Part shown: positions 53,501 to 63,862 of the stretch, piece by piece
How the letters are laid out: the number at the start of each line of letters is the position of its first letter
How positions within the stretch are numbered: position 1 is the first letter of the stretch
Made by a program: the position numbers and the translations under genes
DNA from: Promerops cafer
Lineage: Eukaryota > Chordata > Aves > Passeriformes > Nectariniidae
Direction of reading: 5' to 3'
NCBI GenBank assembly: GCA_013398275.1
Contig: VZSE01002700.1
Location: 104,899-168,898 of the forward strand
DNA: 64,000 nt
The notes under the pieces: generated by a model
Databases searched by the model: none
Told to the model about the DNA's origin: nothing
Seen by the model: only the letters and a program-made list of their open reading frames with translations

Positions 53501-55008
53501 AAACTGGTGAGGGAAATTATTCAACAAGGCAGATATCATCTTTTGGCAGACAGCTTAGCAAAACACAGTTGAAGTTTCTAACAGCTTGTGTTCCTTAGTT
53601 CATTCTCTTTCTTCTCTCTTTGATCACTGCTTTGGCAGCATCTATTATATTACTGAAAAGCCCATTTTCATTAAATGGCTGTGTTGATTTGGAGTGACAG
53701 TGTTTTTCAGTCACTTTAGTAAATGAGCATTTCTCCTCAGCAATCTTCTGAGAAGTGTCAAGAAAAGACAGTACTTTCAAAAAACTCTGAAATTACATGG
53801 CTGGAGTTGTGGAATAACTGCATTGCTACAACTGATGCCTTTTCTCTATTGGTCAAAATAAACCCTTAGTAATAACAGCAACAGTGACAGCAGACAGCTG
53901 TTTTAACCCTAAAATATACTGGGAGTGGGGGTTGGGGAAGGAGTGGAATACCAGTAATATTTTGTGTCATTTTAATGACCATCAAAGTTGAGAAGAGGAG
54001 GTTAAATCTTTTTCTACCATGTAATTATGTCAGAGGAAAGGTGAAGTTCTGTGTTTGGTGTGTGTATTACTTGTTCTATTCTCAAATAAACATTTGACTA
54101 TTTGATTGCAAGACATCAGCAACAACAAAGAAATAATAAAAATGAATTCTCTAGAGACATTATTTGCTTAGAATTATTCCTCACTGATTTTTCTATGAAG
54201 AAGAGTGATGGTGGATGATGGAGAAAGTTCCTGATGGTATTTATTTAACTCAATTGCTACAATTTGGGTAATAACTTCTCTTTAGGCAAGTAATTTTCCT
54301 ATATCATCCACTGTGCTGAAAGGAATAAAAATAACTTCTAGTCCCTAAATTGTAAGCAGCAAGTCAGACACAAGACATTTTATTGTCTGCAGAAAATCAC
54401 AGTAGGCTGGTCCATTATGGGATTATTTGTGCAATGAGTCCATGTGAATTACTATCATTCCTGTTGTGGTGTTCTGGGGAACAGATGGGAATAGGTAATT
54501 TAAAATCAGAAGTGGTGTCCTGTTCCTATTCAGGAATTTCACAAAAGTCTTCTCCTTAAGTAGCAATTAGAAGTGAATAATATCTCAGCTACTTGGTTTG
54601 GAGTGGGACAGAAAGAAAACAAATATTTCATTTTTTTACCAATCCTTCCCAAAAGGAACAACTGTTGCCAGCCCACTTTGAAAAGGATAGACAAAATTAT
54701 TCTAAATATTGAGAGAAAGCCTTAGTTATGAAGACTTTGGATACACTAATAGAAGTCTTACACCTTTCCAGTTTAGTATTTGTATACCGGGATGTTTTTG
54801 CCAAAATATGTATAAGAAGAGATAGAATATAAAATAAAAACATTGTGATTTGGAGACCAGTACGGATGGCAGAAGGTATGGGATGAGTCCCTGAGCTAAC
54901 AAACTTTAATTAGAAAGCAAATTTATTATAGAAAATAAACAAAAGAAGTTAGAACTTTCATTCTGCTTGGTTATCTCCCTCACTTTCCCACAATATTAAA
55001 TTTACAGA
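47531..55008. other. AT-rich gene-poor stretch
   Basis: No confident element over about 7.5 kb. A-runs lie at about 47965-47979, 49807-49818 and 52863-52878, and a T-run at about 50509-50522. At 50845-51000 is a GC-richer patch with an attaaa word (about 50922) that could be a piece of an LTR, unproven. A possible small exon on the minus strand at 53595-53786 is treated under findings. The 83-codon plus frame at 51306-51557 is Lys/Thr-rich without a motif. Confidence 0.4.
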
Positions 55009-55011
55009 CTC

Positions 55012-55070
55012 ACAGAATCATTTAGGTTGAAAAAGACTTTAGAAATCATAAACTAGCTCACTAGATGTTG
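55012..55070 (-). mobile_element. CR1 LINE 3' tail fragment
   Basis: Plus-strand reading 'actcacagaatcatttaggttgaaaaagactttagaaatcat' matches the reverse complement of a CR1 3' terminus (consensus 'agaatcatttaggttggaaaagacctttaagatcat'). Only the last ~55 bp are recognisable. The GC-richer sequence following it to about 55340 has no clear CR1 match. Confidence 0.75.
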
Positions 55071-56703
55071 GCTTCCCTTCCCTGCAGGAATATCTCTGCT
55101 GCTCTGGGAAGGTCAGGCATAAAGTTCTGTTGCTTCCTGCTATGCAGCTGCTGGTAGTTACCAGTCCTGGGCATCACTAGCTAAGGTCAGACATTTGCCT
55201 CTATGCTTCTCTCCTATCTCCAGGACCTTCTCCAACTTTGAGGGTTTTCCTACAGCTAGGATCTTGCCCTTATTCTTTCTGGACTTCTTTCTTCTTTCCT
55301 CAGCCTCCTCTTTGTTTCAGAATTCCTTATTTTTTGTGGCATTTTCTTTCTGAAACATTAAGTTCCTTGTTTTCATAATCAAATGTGTGCGTAAATCAGT
55401 GTGCATAAACAAATGTTCTCAGTTTTGCAGTTTTGGGGGTTTTTGTCTCCTGTGTCTATTGAATGGAGGATTCACTTCTGTTTAATCTAAGTGTTTTCAA
55501 AATTTGCAGCAAGTTCATACCAGGGACAGCTAGCAAGTGTCAGGCTTCCCCTTGAAAGTTCAAGAACTCATTTTTGCGCATTTACTTACAAACACACAGA
55601 CATCCAGTTAGATTCCATGAGATTACATTCAAAATAAAGACTTTTTTCCTTTCTTTTTTCTTTTTCTTTTTTTTTTTTTTCGCATACAGCACATGGGAAA
55701 GTGTCTTTCCTCAATAAGCAGCTTACCTCTTAATGAAGAGAGTTGTGGAGAGAAGGGAGAAATCCTTTTGAAATGTGAAATGGTGATCCACATATTGTCA
55801 AGCTGATCCCTTGATAATTTTGTTTTCTGGCTTTGCAAAGTCCGCTAGCTCTAGATATAAGTTCCTGCTAAAATAGAGGGATTAAGGAATTTGACCAAAA
55901 TTTCATCTTCACCTATAACACATATTAAGCTATAGATTAATTCCTTTCATGAGGAAACATGGATTTTTCATCTGGCTTCCTCAAGTCCAGAAGAGGCAAC
56001 CTGAAGGTTTTTTCCTGTATAGACTCTGAAAATGTCTATCATTTCCAATTCTGACCATTACATAATTTATCTGTAGAGATTGCTGGTCTGAGAATAAACT
56101 TGAGTTCAGCTTGGGTCACAAGTCGCCATGAATTTCTGGAAAACATATAGAAACGTATTTCTGCATGGGAATCTTTCAGGTTTAGAAAGAGATGAGCAAG
56201 GTTTTGAAAAGTTCATCACTCCATTATTATCTTATCAAGTTGCTTAAATTCATACAGATGCTCAGGCTTTAATCTAAACAGATAAAGAAAAATCATTCCT
56301 CTTACTACTTTTTTTAAAATAAATTTTTTCACTACTGAATTGATTCACAACTACATCATCTCGGAGACCTAACCAAAGTTCTCATGGAAGTTATTTCTTT
56401 GCAGTGGCACTAATTAAATGGCAGGAAACTTTTCAGACAGTTCTGTAGCTGTTACAAAGAATACAATACTCTAATGCAAGAGATTACAATTCATTGGATC
56501 TTATATCTAATTCCAACAAGTGTATCAAACCCCTTAAATATAGCATAGGACAAATAGTATTAGAGTGCTTAATATTCTATCTAGAGACAGATAGAATTCA
56601 CCTTACCATCTACACATTTTTTAAGCTTAAAGTGTTTTTTATGGTAATGATGGAAGATTTTACACCATAGTAAACCAATTAATGGCTTAATCAGGTTTCA
56701 CAT
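55071..56703. other. Non-coding DNA
   Basis: GC-richer to about 55340, then AT-rich. A pyrimidine/T tract lies at about 55642-55680. No gene or family recognised. Confidence 0.45.
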
Positions 56704-57239
56704 TGTTGAAACCCTGGTTACTGAGAATTTTGGGCTTTCTGTGCTGAGAGGCACTGACCCTCAGAAAAGCACAGCATTTTGCCTGACACTGTGGAGAAGG
56801 CTTCCAACATTGAGTGATGGCACTGAGATTATGCGTGTAGTTTGAATAGAGGTGTGTAATATCACAGCGTGGAAAACTTTGGGTCTAGGGTTTTAGAGTA
56901 ATATAGTATATATGGGGCCAGATGGAGGTTTTTGGGCGTTGGCTGGTTCTTCAGCTTCTTCTTCATGCACTTTGGGTGGTAGTTTGTAATTGGAGAGGAG
57001 AGTCCACAGCGCGGACTTCGGGTTTTTGGTTATTGGGTCGAAAATAGAAATAATTTAGGTGTCACTTCATAATTGGATAGTTTAGCACCTAAAAGACCTT
57101 GGGAGGAAGAAGATGGGGCCATTTTCTCATTTTGCTAGCTAGAACTCACAGCTCGTGAGACTAACATAATAAGAACTAATAAACATGTGAGTCCGAACAA
57201 GAGAACCTGCGTCTCTCGTCTTTAATCCTGACTCTAACA
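56704..57239 (+). mobile_element. Solo LTR with TGTT...AACA ends
   Basis: A 536-bp element beginning TGTTGAAACCCTGG and ending CCTGACTCTAACA, so the ends are a TGTT/AACA inverted pair. It contains a TATA-like stretch (atatagtatatat, about 56902-56914), 'ctggttcttcagcttcttcttcatgc', 'cggacttcgggtttttggttattgggtcgaaaatagaaataattta', and an AATAAA signal near 57177. The 3' part is 'catgtgagtccgaacaagagaacctgcgtctctcgtc'. I recall a passerine LTR family with nearly the same U5. It looks comparatively well preserved. The 4 bp on each side (acat / agga) do not match. No internal region is attached. Confidence 0.8.
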
Positions 57240-58429
57240 AGGAGAAAAAGAAGATAAGGCACCCACACACAGAAATTAAAGTCTTCCAAAAAAGTATAAA
57301 TATTTAAGTAGTTTAAATATTTGGATTCATCAGCCACACTTCTGTTATTCCTATTATTTTTTGTTTTGATGTTGGAGGGTTGTTGTTTCTTTTTTTTTCT
57401 AATACTTTTTAGTTTTACCACAGATTTTACTAGAAAGGTTGTTAAAGACTTTGAGGGGAGGATGTTACAGCAGCTATTTTAATGAAAGATTTAATTCATA
57501 TTCCTGCACATAGTCTGATAAGAATTTCCTAACTGAGGTGTGTGATGTAACTGTTTAATTTCTTTGGTGTTTACTGACTGTCCTTTTTATTTGTGTTCTG
57601 TTCAAAGCATATGGCAGAATACCAAAAAAGGCAACTACCTGTTTACCTTCTTGCTGGAAAGTACTTTCTGAATTAAATGAAACTGCAGAGAAGGTGAAAG
57701 GTATTGATATTTGTCTGTAGCCAAATTATCATGAGTAGTTTGGAGAAATCCAGAAAGTTGATGAGATGAAGGTAATGTGGAATCCCACAAAGAAAGAGAG
57801 AAAAAAGCTAGGAAACAAACAAACAAACAAAAAAGGGTGAAAGGGTAAAAGAAATCTTTCTGGGGATTGACTTTATTGCAGTACAGTAAGACCCTGAGAG
57901 TCTCTGAACTCAGACCTAAGCAAAAAGCACAACCTTTCCCAGGAACAACAAAGAAAGAAAAATGGCAGATTTGTTACCAATTCCTTTCATTTCAAGCTTT
58001 TCAATAAATACAGTTCTGTTCTCTTTCAAACAATGCTTTATCTCAATGTGTTTGCTAATAATGTATCTAGGTAGGGTTTTTAAGGATGACAACATGTGAA
58101 ACGAAAAATGTTACAAGAATCTAGTGAAATAAAGGCATATTTTACTCCTACTAGATATACCATTGCTCAGTTGCTGATTTTTTTTTTTTTTTGTGGGGGG
58201 GGTGTTTTGTTTTGTTTTGTTTTGTTTTGTTTTGTTTTGTTTTGTTTTGTTTTGTTTTGTTGCAAATTTCTGTGCTAGTTGTGGTCTCACTCCGTATTAG
58301 CAGATTTCTGTTAATCAAAAAAAAGTCTAAATTTTATTTCACATACCTGCTGCATTTGCTACATGTAAGTATCATCTGCTGGTTAAGTATAGAAACACAA
58401 GTAATCTTTCTTTGTAACATTGGTTACTG
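57240..58429. other. AT-rich DNA with simple repeats
   Basis: No gene recognised. An AAAC tract lies at about 57811-57830, plus the GTTTT array listed separately. Confidence 0.45.
58178..58261. repeat. T-run, G-run and (GTTTT)n pentanucleotide array
   Basis: About 15 T, then eight G, then about 11 to 12 units of GTTTT ending just before tgcaaat. On the minus strand this is an AAAAC repeat ending in an A-run, the form of an expanded retroposon A-tail. It ends about 170 bp before the GC-rich CR1-related block. Confidence 0.9.
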
Positions 58430-59287
58430 AGTTGCCAACACAAGCAGCTCCAGTGCCAGCATGATCCGCAGCCGAGCTCTGTAGCTCAGTGGGCTGGGGA
58501 GCTCCGAACTGGAGCAGCCTCAGGGGCAGCCAAGAATGCCACTGGGAGTCCCCAGCTTGTGCAACAGCAGCTGGCAGACCCGAGCAGGGCCAGAAGCAGT
58601 GGTGGCCAGGCCTCCCCATCTATAAGAGCCCTTAGGTAGCACTAGAGTGACGCGAACAGCGTGGACAAACGGGCATGGTGTGTAAGCGAGGGCACGGAAC
58701 AGCCATTTGTGTGGCAGTTCATACGGAAGGGCACGCAGGAAGGGCACTGCAGCCCTGCCAGCTTGACCAGGGAGCAGTGGCATCTGCCCATCACAAAGCC
58801 GTGGTGTCTCTAAGCCCTGTACCAGCATGACTGATGCAGCAGCCCAGACAGAGCTCCGGTGGGAACATGTTGCATGCCCAGGATCCCAGCTGCAGGGTTC
58901 TGGACATGCAGCAGCAAGCACGCCTGTGGGACGAGTGTCCTGGTACAGGAAATCCTCTGCTTTGTAGCAGACATCAAGGAGGAAGTGACTAAGGTGAGGA
59001 CCATCGGGGAGCCTGAAAGGTAGATTACAGGAATCACACTTGGGAAGTGTTTGGGAAGGCCAAACAAGCAGACAGGACACATGGTATGGAGGATTCCCTA
59101 TCTTTTCTCTACCTGGCTAAATGTGTTGACTCAAGCAGTCAGGGACAATGGTGATAAGTTCCTGCATGGCACAGCAGACACATCACTGAACAGTGCTGTG
59201 ACTTCACAGGTACAGAGTTTTGCAAGTGAAGCCGAACAATAACAAGCATAAAAGTTCATCTAGGTTGGGAGTGTTGCTGAGGTTAAG
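58430..59287 (+). mobile_element. GC-rich 5' part of the CR1 copy (probable 5'UTR and ORF1 remnant)
   Basis: This block is much more GC- and CpG-rich than the rest of the window and runs directly into CR1 endonuclease sequence. In the plus frame used downstream, about 58940-59020 reads LVQEILCFVADIKEEVTKVR and then TIGEPER. This resembles the coiled-coil end of CR1 ORF1 ('EEV.RLRSIRESEREID'). Upstream, the 'HCSPASLTREQW' stretch could be the degraded Cys-rich part of ORF1. About 58440-58640 would be 5'UTR. Stops and shifts are present. The 186-codon minus frame (58520-59080) overlaps this and has no known motif, so it is treated as a shadow. The CR1 assignment of the left 400 bp is inference. 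Confidence 0.45.
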
Positions 59288-59673
59288 TTGTCCTACAACC
59301 TGCATCCAAATTGCTTCCATGAAGAAGATAACTTGCAGGTGCAGCTGGTGGATGAGTCAACCAGGGGAGCCCCACTGGACCTGTTGTTTGTGAAAAGACA
59401 AGAACTGGTGGGTTATGTGATGGCTAAAGGCCATGTTGGGCATAGAAATAATGAAAACACAGTTTTCAAATTATAGGGACATAAGGAGCTGTGTTCAGCT
59501 TTGGGCTCCTCATTACAAAGAAAACACTGAGGTGCCAGAGTGTGTTTAAAAAAGCTGTTGAAGGGTCTGGAGCACAAGTCTTATGAGGACTGGCTGAGGG
59601 GTTATTTAGCCAGAGAAAAGGAGGCTCAGGGGAAACCTTATTCCATTCTACAACAACTGGAAAGGAGGTGCAG
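59288..59673 (+). mobile_element. CR1 LINE: endonuclease remnant joined to 3' region
   Basis: 59288-59476 encodes the end of the CR1 ORF2 endonuclease. It reads LVDESTRGAPLDLLFVKRQE then LVGYVMAKGHVGH, against the family pattern 'TR..ALLDLLF.N.E.LVGDV.VGG.LGHSDHEMIEF'. The conserved Ser-Asp-His of the catalytic core is replaced here (Arg-Asn-Asn), so it is inactive. At about 59477 the sequence jumps to the 3' end of ORF2: 'gctgtgttcagctttgggctcc', 'aagggtctggagcacaagtcttatgaggactggctgagg', 'aaaaggaggctcaggggaaaccttatt'. The whole reverse transcriptase is missing. The copy is interrupted at about 59673 by a SINE and resumes at about 59816. Confidence 0.8.
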
Positions 59674-59815
59674 AATCACAGACCTCAGAACCACAGAATA
59701 TTCTGAGTTGGAAGTGATTCACACCACAAGAATCATCGAGTCCAGCTCTTAACTGAACAGCCCACATGGGTGTTGCACCCACAACCTTGGCATTATCAGC
59801 ATCAAGCTCTGACCA
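59674..59815 (-). mobile_element. tRNA-Ile-derived SINE with CR1-like tail, inside the CR1
   Basis: Read on the minus strand, about 59755-59815 is a tRNA-Ile(AAU)-like head (complement of 'ggtgttgcacccacaaccttggcattatcagcatcaagctctgacc'; the A-box 'ctcagttggttagagc' side is cut). It is followed by a body and a tail ending in the CR1-type 3' terminus (plus reading 'cacagaatattctgagttggaag' at about 59691). This is the design of the tRNA-Ile/CR1 SINEs described in passerines (TguSINE1 type). The outer CR1 consensus (..aaaggaggtgcag / ..gtgatatgggggttggtctc) is continuous once this piece is removed, so it is an insertion. The 5' tip of the tRNA part is missing. The TSD is unclear, perhaps only 'cag'. 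Confidence 0.75.
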
Positions 59816-60135
59816 GCATGGTGATATGGGGGTTGGTCTCTTCTCCCAGGTAGCAAGTTACATGATGAGATTAAATAGGAGGCCTCCAGTTGTGCCAGGG
59901 GAGATTTCGTTTGGATATGAGGAAAAATTTCTAGCCCAAAAGGGTTGTCAAATTTTGGAACAGGTTTCATGGGGAAGTGGCTGAGTCCCCATTCCTGTGG
60001 ATATCTAAAAGACCTGCAGCTGTGGTGCTTAGCAACATTGTTTAGTGGTGGACTTGGCAGTGCTGGGTTAATGGCTGCGCTTGATAATCTTCAAGGTCTT
60101 CTGCAACCTTAGCCGTTCTATGGTTCTATGAATAA
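59816..60135 (+). mobile_element. CR1 LINE 3' end (continuation after SINE)
   Basis: Close match to the avian CR1 3' end. The words in order are 'gggggttggtctcttctcccaggtagcaagt', 'ttgtgccaggggag', 'ttggatatgaggaaaaattt', 'agggttgtcaa', 'tggaacagg', 'ggggaagtggctgagtcccc', 'gtggtgcttag', 'tttagtggtggacttggcagtgctgggttaatgg' and 'cttgataatcttcaaggtcttctgcaacc'. It finishes with the short terminal repeats 'ttctatggttctatga' at about 60116-60131. The 72-73 codon frames here are not genes. Confidence 0.95.
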
Positions 60136-63100
60136 TTAAAACTTATTTACATGATGGAAAAATATTAATTGCATTTTAAAAAGAAAGCTAATGATATCTG
60201 AGTTCCTGTCTTGATTTCAGTATTTTTGCTCTCATTGCAAATTGCTTTGCATTTCTCAAAATACTGAGATGATGTCAAATACTCCTATTAATATGGGTGA
60301 AAGGAAGCATATTTAACAGAGATGATGGGTAAACATTTAATGAGGACACTTTGAATAATTCCTAGCTGTCTATAAATAGTTGACAAAACTGATTATAAAT
60401 TTAGGCATCGTGCCTGGTGTATGAAGTGAGAAAAAAGCAATCTGAATAGCTTTAAAGTTTATCTTTGAAGTGCTAAGGGTGATATCCAGTAGGTCACTTA
60501 GGTTTTGGGTGGAGGGGTTGTTGGTTGGAGGTTTTTTTAATTTTTACTGCATTATGCTTTAATGGACTTATCGATAAGATAGTCTTTAGAGAATTCTGAA
60601 AATCCTGTATTTACTATAATTTGATAATATGTGTATGTTTTCCTTATTATTCAATTACATGATGGTAATTTAAATACTCCAAACTAGAGTATGATAATTA
60701 GCTCTTCAGGGAATTAAACTTAAATCAGCCTGGTAACTGAAACTAGTAAAGCATGCAGCAGCTCACATATCTGCTGACATGTTGTTTTGACATCCTATGA
60801 TACCTTTATGCTCCCTAGTTCTCCTGATGGAGCTGTTGGTATTGCTGATTTTACCTAAAGAGCTGAAGGTCAGGATTTTTCAGTCCACCCAGAGTTGTTA
60901 CCTATGTGCTGGGATAAATTAGACATCATCAGAGGGTTGATGATTATGGTAGAGGACCTGCAGAATACTCCTCTTAGTGCAACCAGTGATCTACCAGGAT
61001 CATCTTTAGCATGTTAACTGGCAGAGTACACCTTTCTGTGCTTTCTTCATGGTTACATTTTAGTTTTGGTTTTGCTACTATGTAATTCTTAGGATATGTA
61101 AATACCTTCTTTTCCTCAACTCATAGACACCAAATTCCAAGAAAACACTGACATTTCACAAGCCAGAGCTACCTTCTAGTACAGTGAAATATCTTCCTTT
61201 TTCCAGAATTCAATTGTATCACCCTATTTTCCATGAATAATGTTCTAAAGTTCTGTCACACTGCCAGTGCCCCTCAGTTTTGTTGCATTTGCAACTTTTG
61301 TCAAGTTCTGCAAGCGCAGTCTGCATGACTGGTCTTTCTGGTCTGTCTTTCCTCTTGCTATGTTTCTTTTCTTCTATATTATCTCTTTTGGCTGGTTCTT
61401 ACATATATTGTGCCTGTGTGTGCTTAGCCTTATTTTTCTTTCTGAGGCTCATATACACAGGTCATATTTATGTCTATTTAACCTCAGGATTTGCCATATA
61501 TATTTCACAGCATAATTTGCTACCAATGTTAGCTTTAAATGTCTTCCAAGCAAATAATAATAAATGTGAAGAACAGATGATAAAATGTCACAGTTTGTGC
61601 AGTCAGTTGTTTTCAGGCACATTTCACATAAAATAGTAATTGTGGAAGCTTCAAAGACTGTCTTAAAAACATTAGGTATAACTATGTTTCTGCCTTCTGG
61701 GCAAAACTATTCTAAGCAGTTCAGTTCCAGCACTGATTTAATAGTCTTTATTTTATCACAAAATTTGAACTGCCATTGTCACTGATACTGTAAAAAACTA
61801 TTGGGATCACCCAATGGCTGGTGATCCAGTGCTTCCAGAACTTTTAGTTTTTGCCAAGAAATCTGCGTCTTTTTCCCAGGTAGTTTTAACCATCTTCAGC
61901 ATAGTCTGTTCTTGAGCTACTTATATTTGACTCCTCACAGCTGAGGCACACAGTCAGGAACAGAACTCAAATAGACGATCAGTTGCTGAAGCACATTTTA
62001 TGACAAGATTAATTATTTCTAGAAGTTGCAACTCCTTAAAGTTAATCTGAATGGTTAGCTTGGATAAAAAATTGACATTATAGATATTTGGAGCAACAAG
62101 CCATGTTCCAAGACCTTTTGAAAACCCTTGAGGCTGAAGTATACCAGGCACAGTTGACATTCTGTCTTTATAGCCAGGAAATTGGTAAGAATGTCAACTG
62201 CACTGCACATCTCCAGCATCTACACAATAGATGACATTTCAGGAAAATTGTTTATTTTTAAGTTTTTTAATTATTTTAGATTTTCAGATTTTTTTGGGAG
62301 TGGGAGGAGATGATGAAAACATGTTTGAATTTAATTTAGACAAGATTAAAAGTTTAAATAAATGCATTTTCACAGTAAATTGATTTTTTTTTAAATTCCT
62401 AGGATATCAGTAAATCAATTTCCAGAGTTTCTCATTTCAAGTATAAATAATAGCTTTATCTTGAAAAAAGATTTAAAAGAAGAATATTCTCAAACCTGTA
62501 ACAGGTAATCTTTAGGGTTTTTTCTGAAAGAAATACTGTAGGTATATTTTATCATACTATTCCAACAGTGCATCCCAGCCAGTTTTCTTAGGCTAAAAAT
62601 ATTAAATAAATAAATAAATTTTATTTTTCATTTCATATGAAATAGAGAAGAAAATTCATATGCATATATACTTCTCTATTGTCCATTTGAGGCAAAGAAG
62701 ACCATTTCAGCAATTTAATTTCATTTGTGTCACTGTGACAGCAAAGTCACATAGCCTTAAATTAATGCATAAGACATAGAAAGATTCTATTTCAGTTTGT
62801 GCAAAAGTTCTGCAACAAAGACACAATGGGCAGTTAGAAACCCTGGGCATTACCACAGTTTTTATCTTTATTTCATCAAACTGACAACACAGTCACAGTC
62901 TTTTTAGTTACAGCTTACACTGCATTTGTAGTGAAAGTTCTTGAGTGTTTTGGCAAACTGAGAATGCTCAGCATGAATTTCATCTAAGTAAAAAATCACA
63001 GTGTGACTTGGAATTAGGTACTGAGCCCTTTTGAAAAGAAGAAAGGGTACTAATATTCTCAGTTTTTCAAAGAATGCAACCAAAACACATTTTCATTTTG

Positions 63101-63309
63101 TTGCTTTCTACACAAAAGCAAGCTATAAAAGAAATAAGAACCAAAACAAGTCTCTAGAGATTATCAATCTCTAGAGAGATTGATATCAATTTCATCAATC
63201 TCATCTCACCCATTTGAGCAATGTGTGAAGGCACATCTAGAGAAGCTGTGAAATCAATGCAAATTAGTGCTTCTTGTGGTAAAATGTGATTGTACTACAC
63301 AGTTTCATG
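60136..63309. other. AT-rich non-coding DNA
   Basis: No gene or repeat family recognised. The 118-codon plus frame at 61280-61636 overlaps a second plus frame (61267-61515) and is Leu/Ser/Phe-rich, giving no confidence in coding. There is a short AAAT tract at about 62604-62622 and the palindrome cluster at 63151-63202. Confidence 0.45.
63151..63202. repeat. Cluster of overlapping palindromes
   Basis: tctctagaga occurs at 63151-63160 and 63168-63177 (each self-complementary). A 24-bp inverted repeat (11-bp arms, 63162-63172 and 63175-63185) covers tatcaatctct / agagattgata. attgatatcaat (63179-63190) is a perfect palindrome. gagattga (63176-63183) can also pair with tcaatctc (63195-63202). 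Several hairpins are mutually exclusive. Confidence 0.75.
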
Positions 63310-63862
63310 GAATTGTTCTGGTAAGAAAGAACCCGTGGAATTCTTCTAGTTCAGTGGTCCTGTTAAGAGTAGGATCAATTACAGCAGAGTAAGCTACTTA
63401 GGGCTGTGTCCAGGTTGAATTATCCATGTCTCCAAGAAGGGAGTATCCACAGCCTGTCAAGGAAACTTGGTTCAGTGTTTGACCATTTTACAGTAAAAAA
63501 GGCTTTTTCTTGTGCTTACATATGATTTCTTGTATGTAAATTTGTGTCTTGTCCATTCACAGAATATCACTGAGAGATGGTTTTCACCCCAGAATACCCC
63601 TTCAAGGATTTAGACACATTGGTAAGATTTCCTCAAGCTTCCTTCAAGGTCTGACACTTGAAGTCCTTTATGATCTTCATGATCCTTTGCAAGATTTACT
63701 CCACTATGTCCATGTCTCCTTGCTACTGAGGAGCTCAGACCTGGACACAGCACTCCAGAGGTGGCCTCTCCAGTGCTGAGTTAAGAGGAATAATTAACTC
63801 CCATAATTTCCTGACAATGTTCTTCCTAATGGAGCCTGGGAAGTTGCTGGCCTCTTTTTCTG
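63310..63862 (-). mobile_element. CR1 LINE 3' region, minus strand
   Basis: Plus-strand reading follows the reverse complement of the CR1 3' region. It begins with 'catggaattgttctgg' and 'ttcttctagttcagtggtcc', then 'cagagtaagctacttagggc.gtgtccagg.tgaat', 'tatcc..gtctccaagaaggga', 'ccacagcctgtca', 'ttcagtgtttgaccatttta' and 'tttcttgtatgtaaatttgtgtcttgtcca'. After an internal deletion (about 63580-63650) come 'tactccactatgtccatgtctccttgctactgaggagctcagacctggacacagcactccagaggtgg', 'agtgctgagttaagaggaataattaac' and 'ttcctaatggagcctgggaagttgctggcctctttttctgc'. It is a non-functional copy. The 76-codon plus frame at 63549-63779 is inside it. Confidence 0.9.

Noticed and set aside
58520..59080. 186-codon minus-strand frame in the GC-rich block
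   Set aside because: It is antisense to CR1-like plus-strand sequence. High GC lowers stop frequency, and I recognise no domain.
59755..59815. tRNA-Ile gene on the minus strand
   Set aside because: The 5' end of the tRNA is missing, several arm positions are changed, and it is joined to a CR1-type tail: a SINE head, not a functional tRNA.
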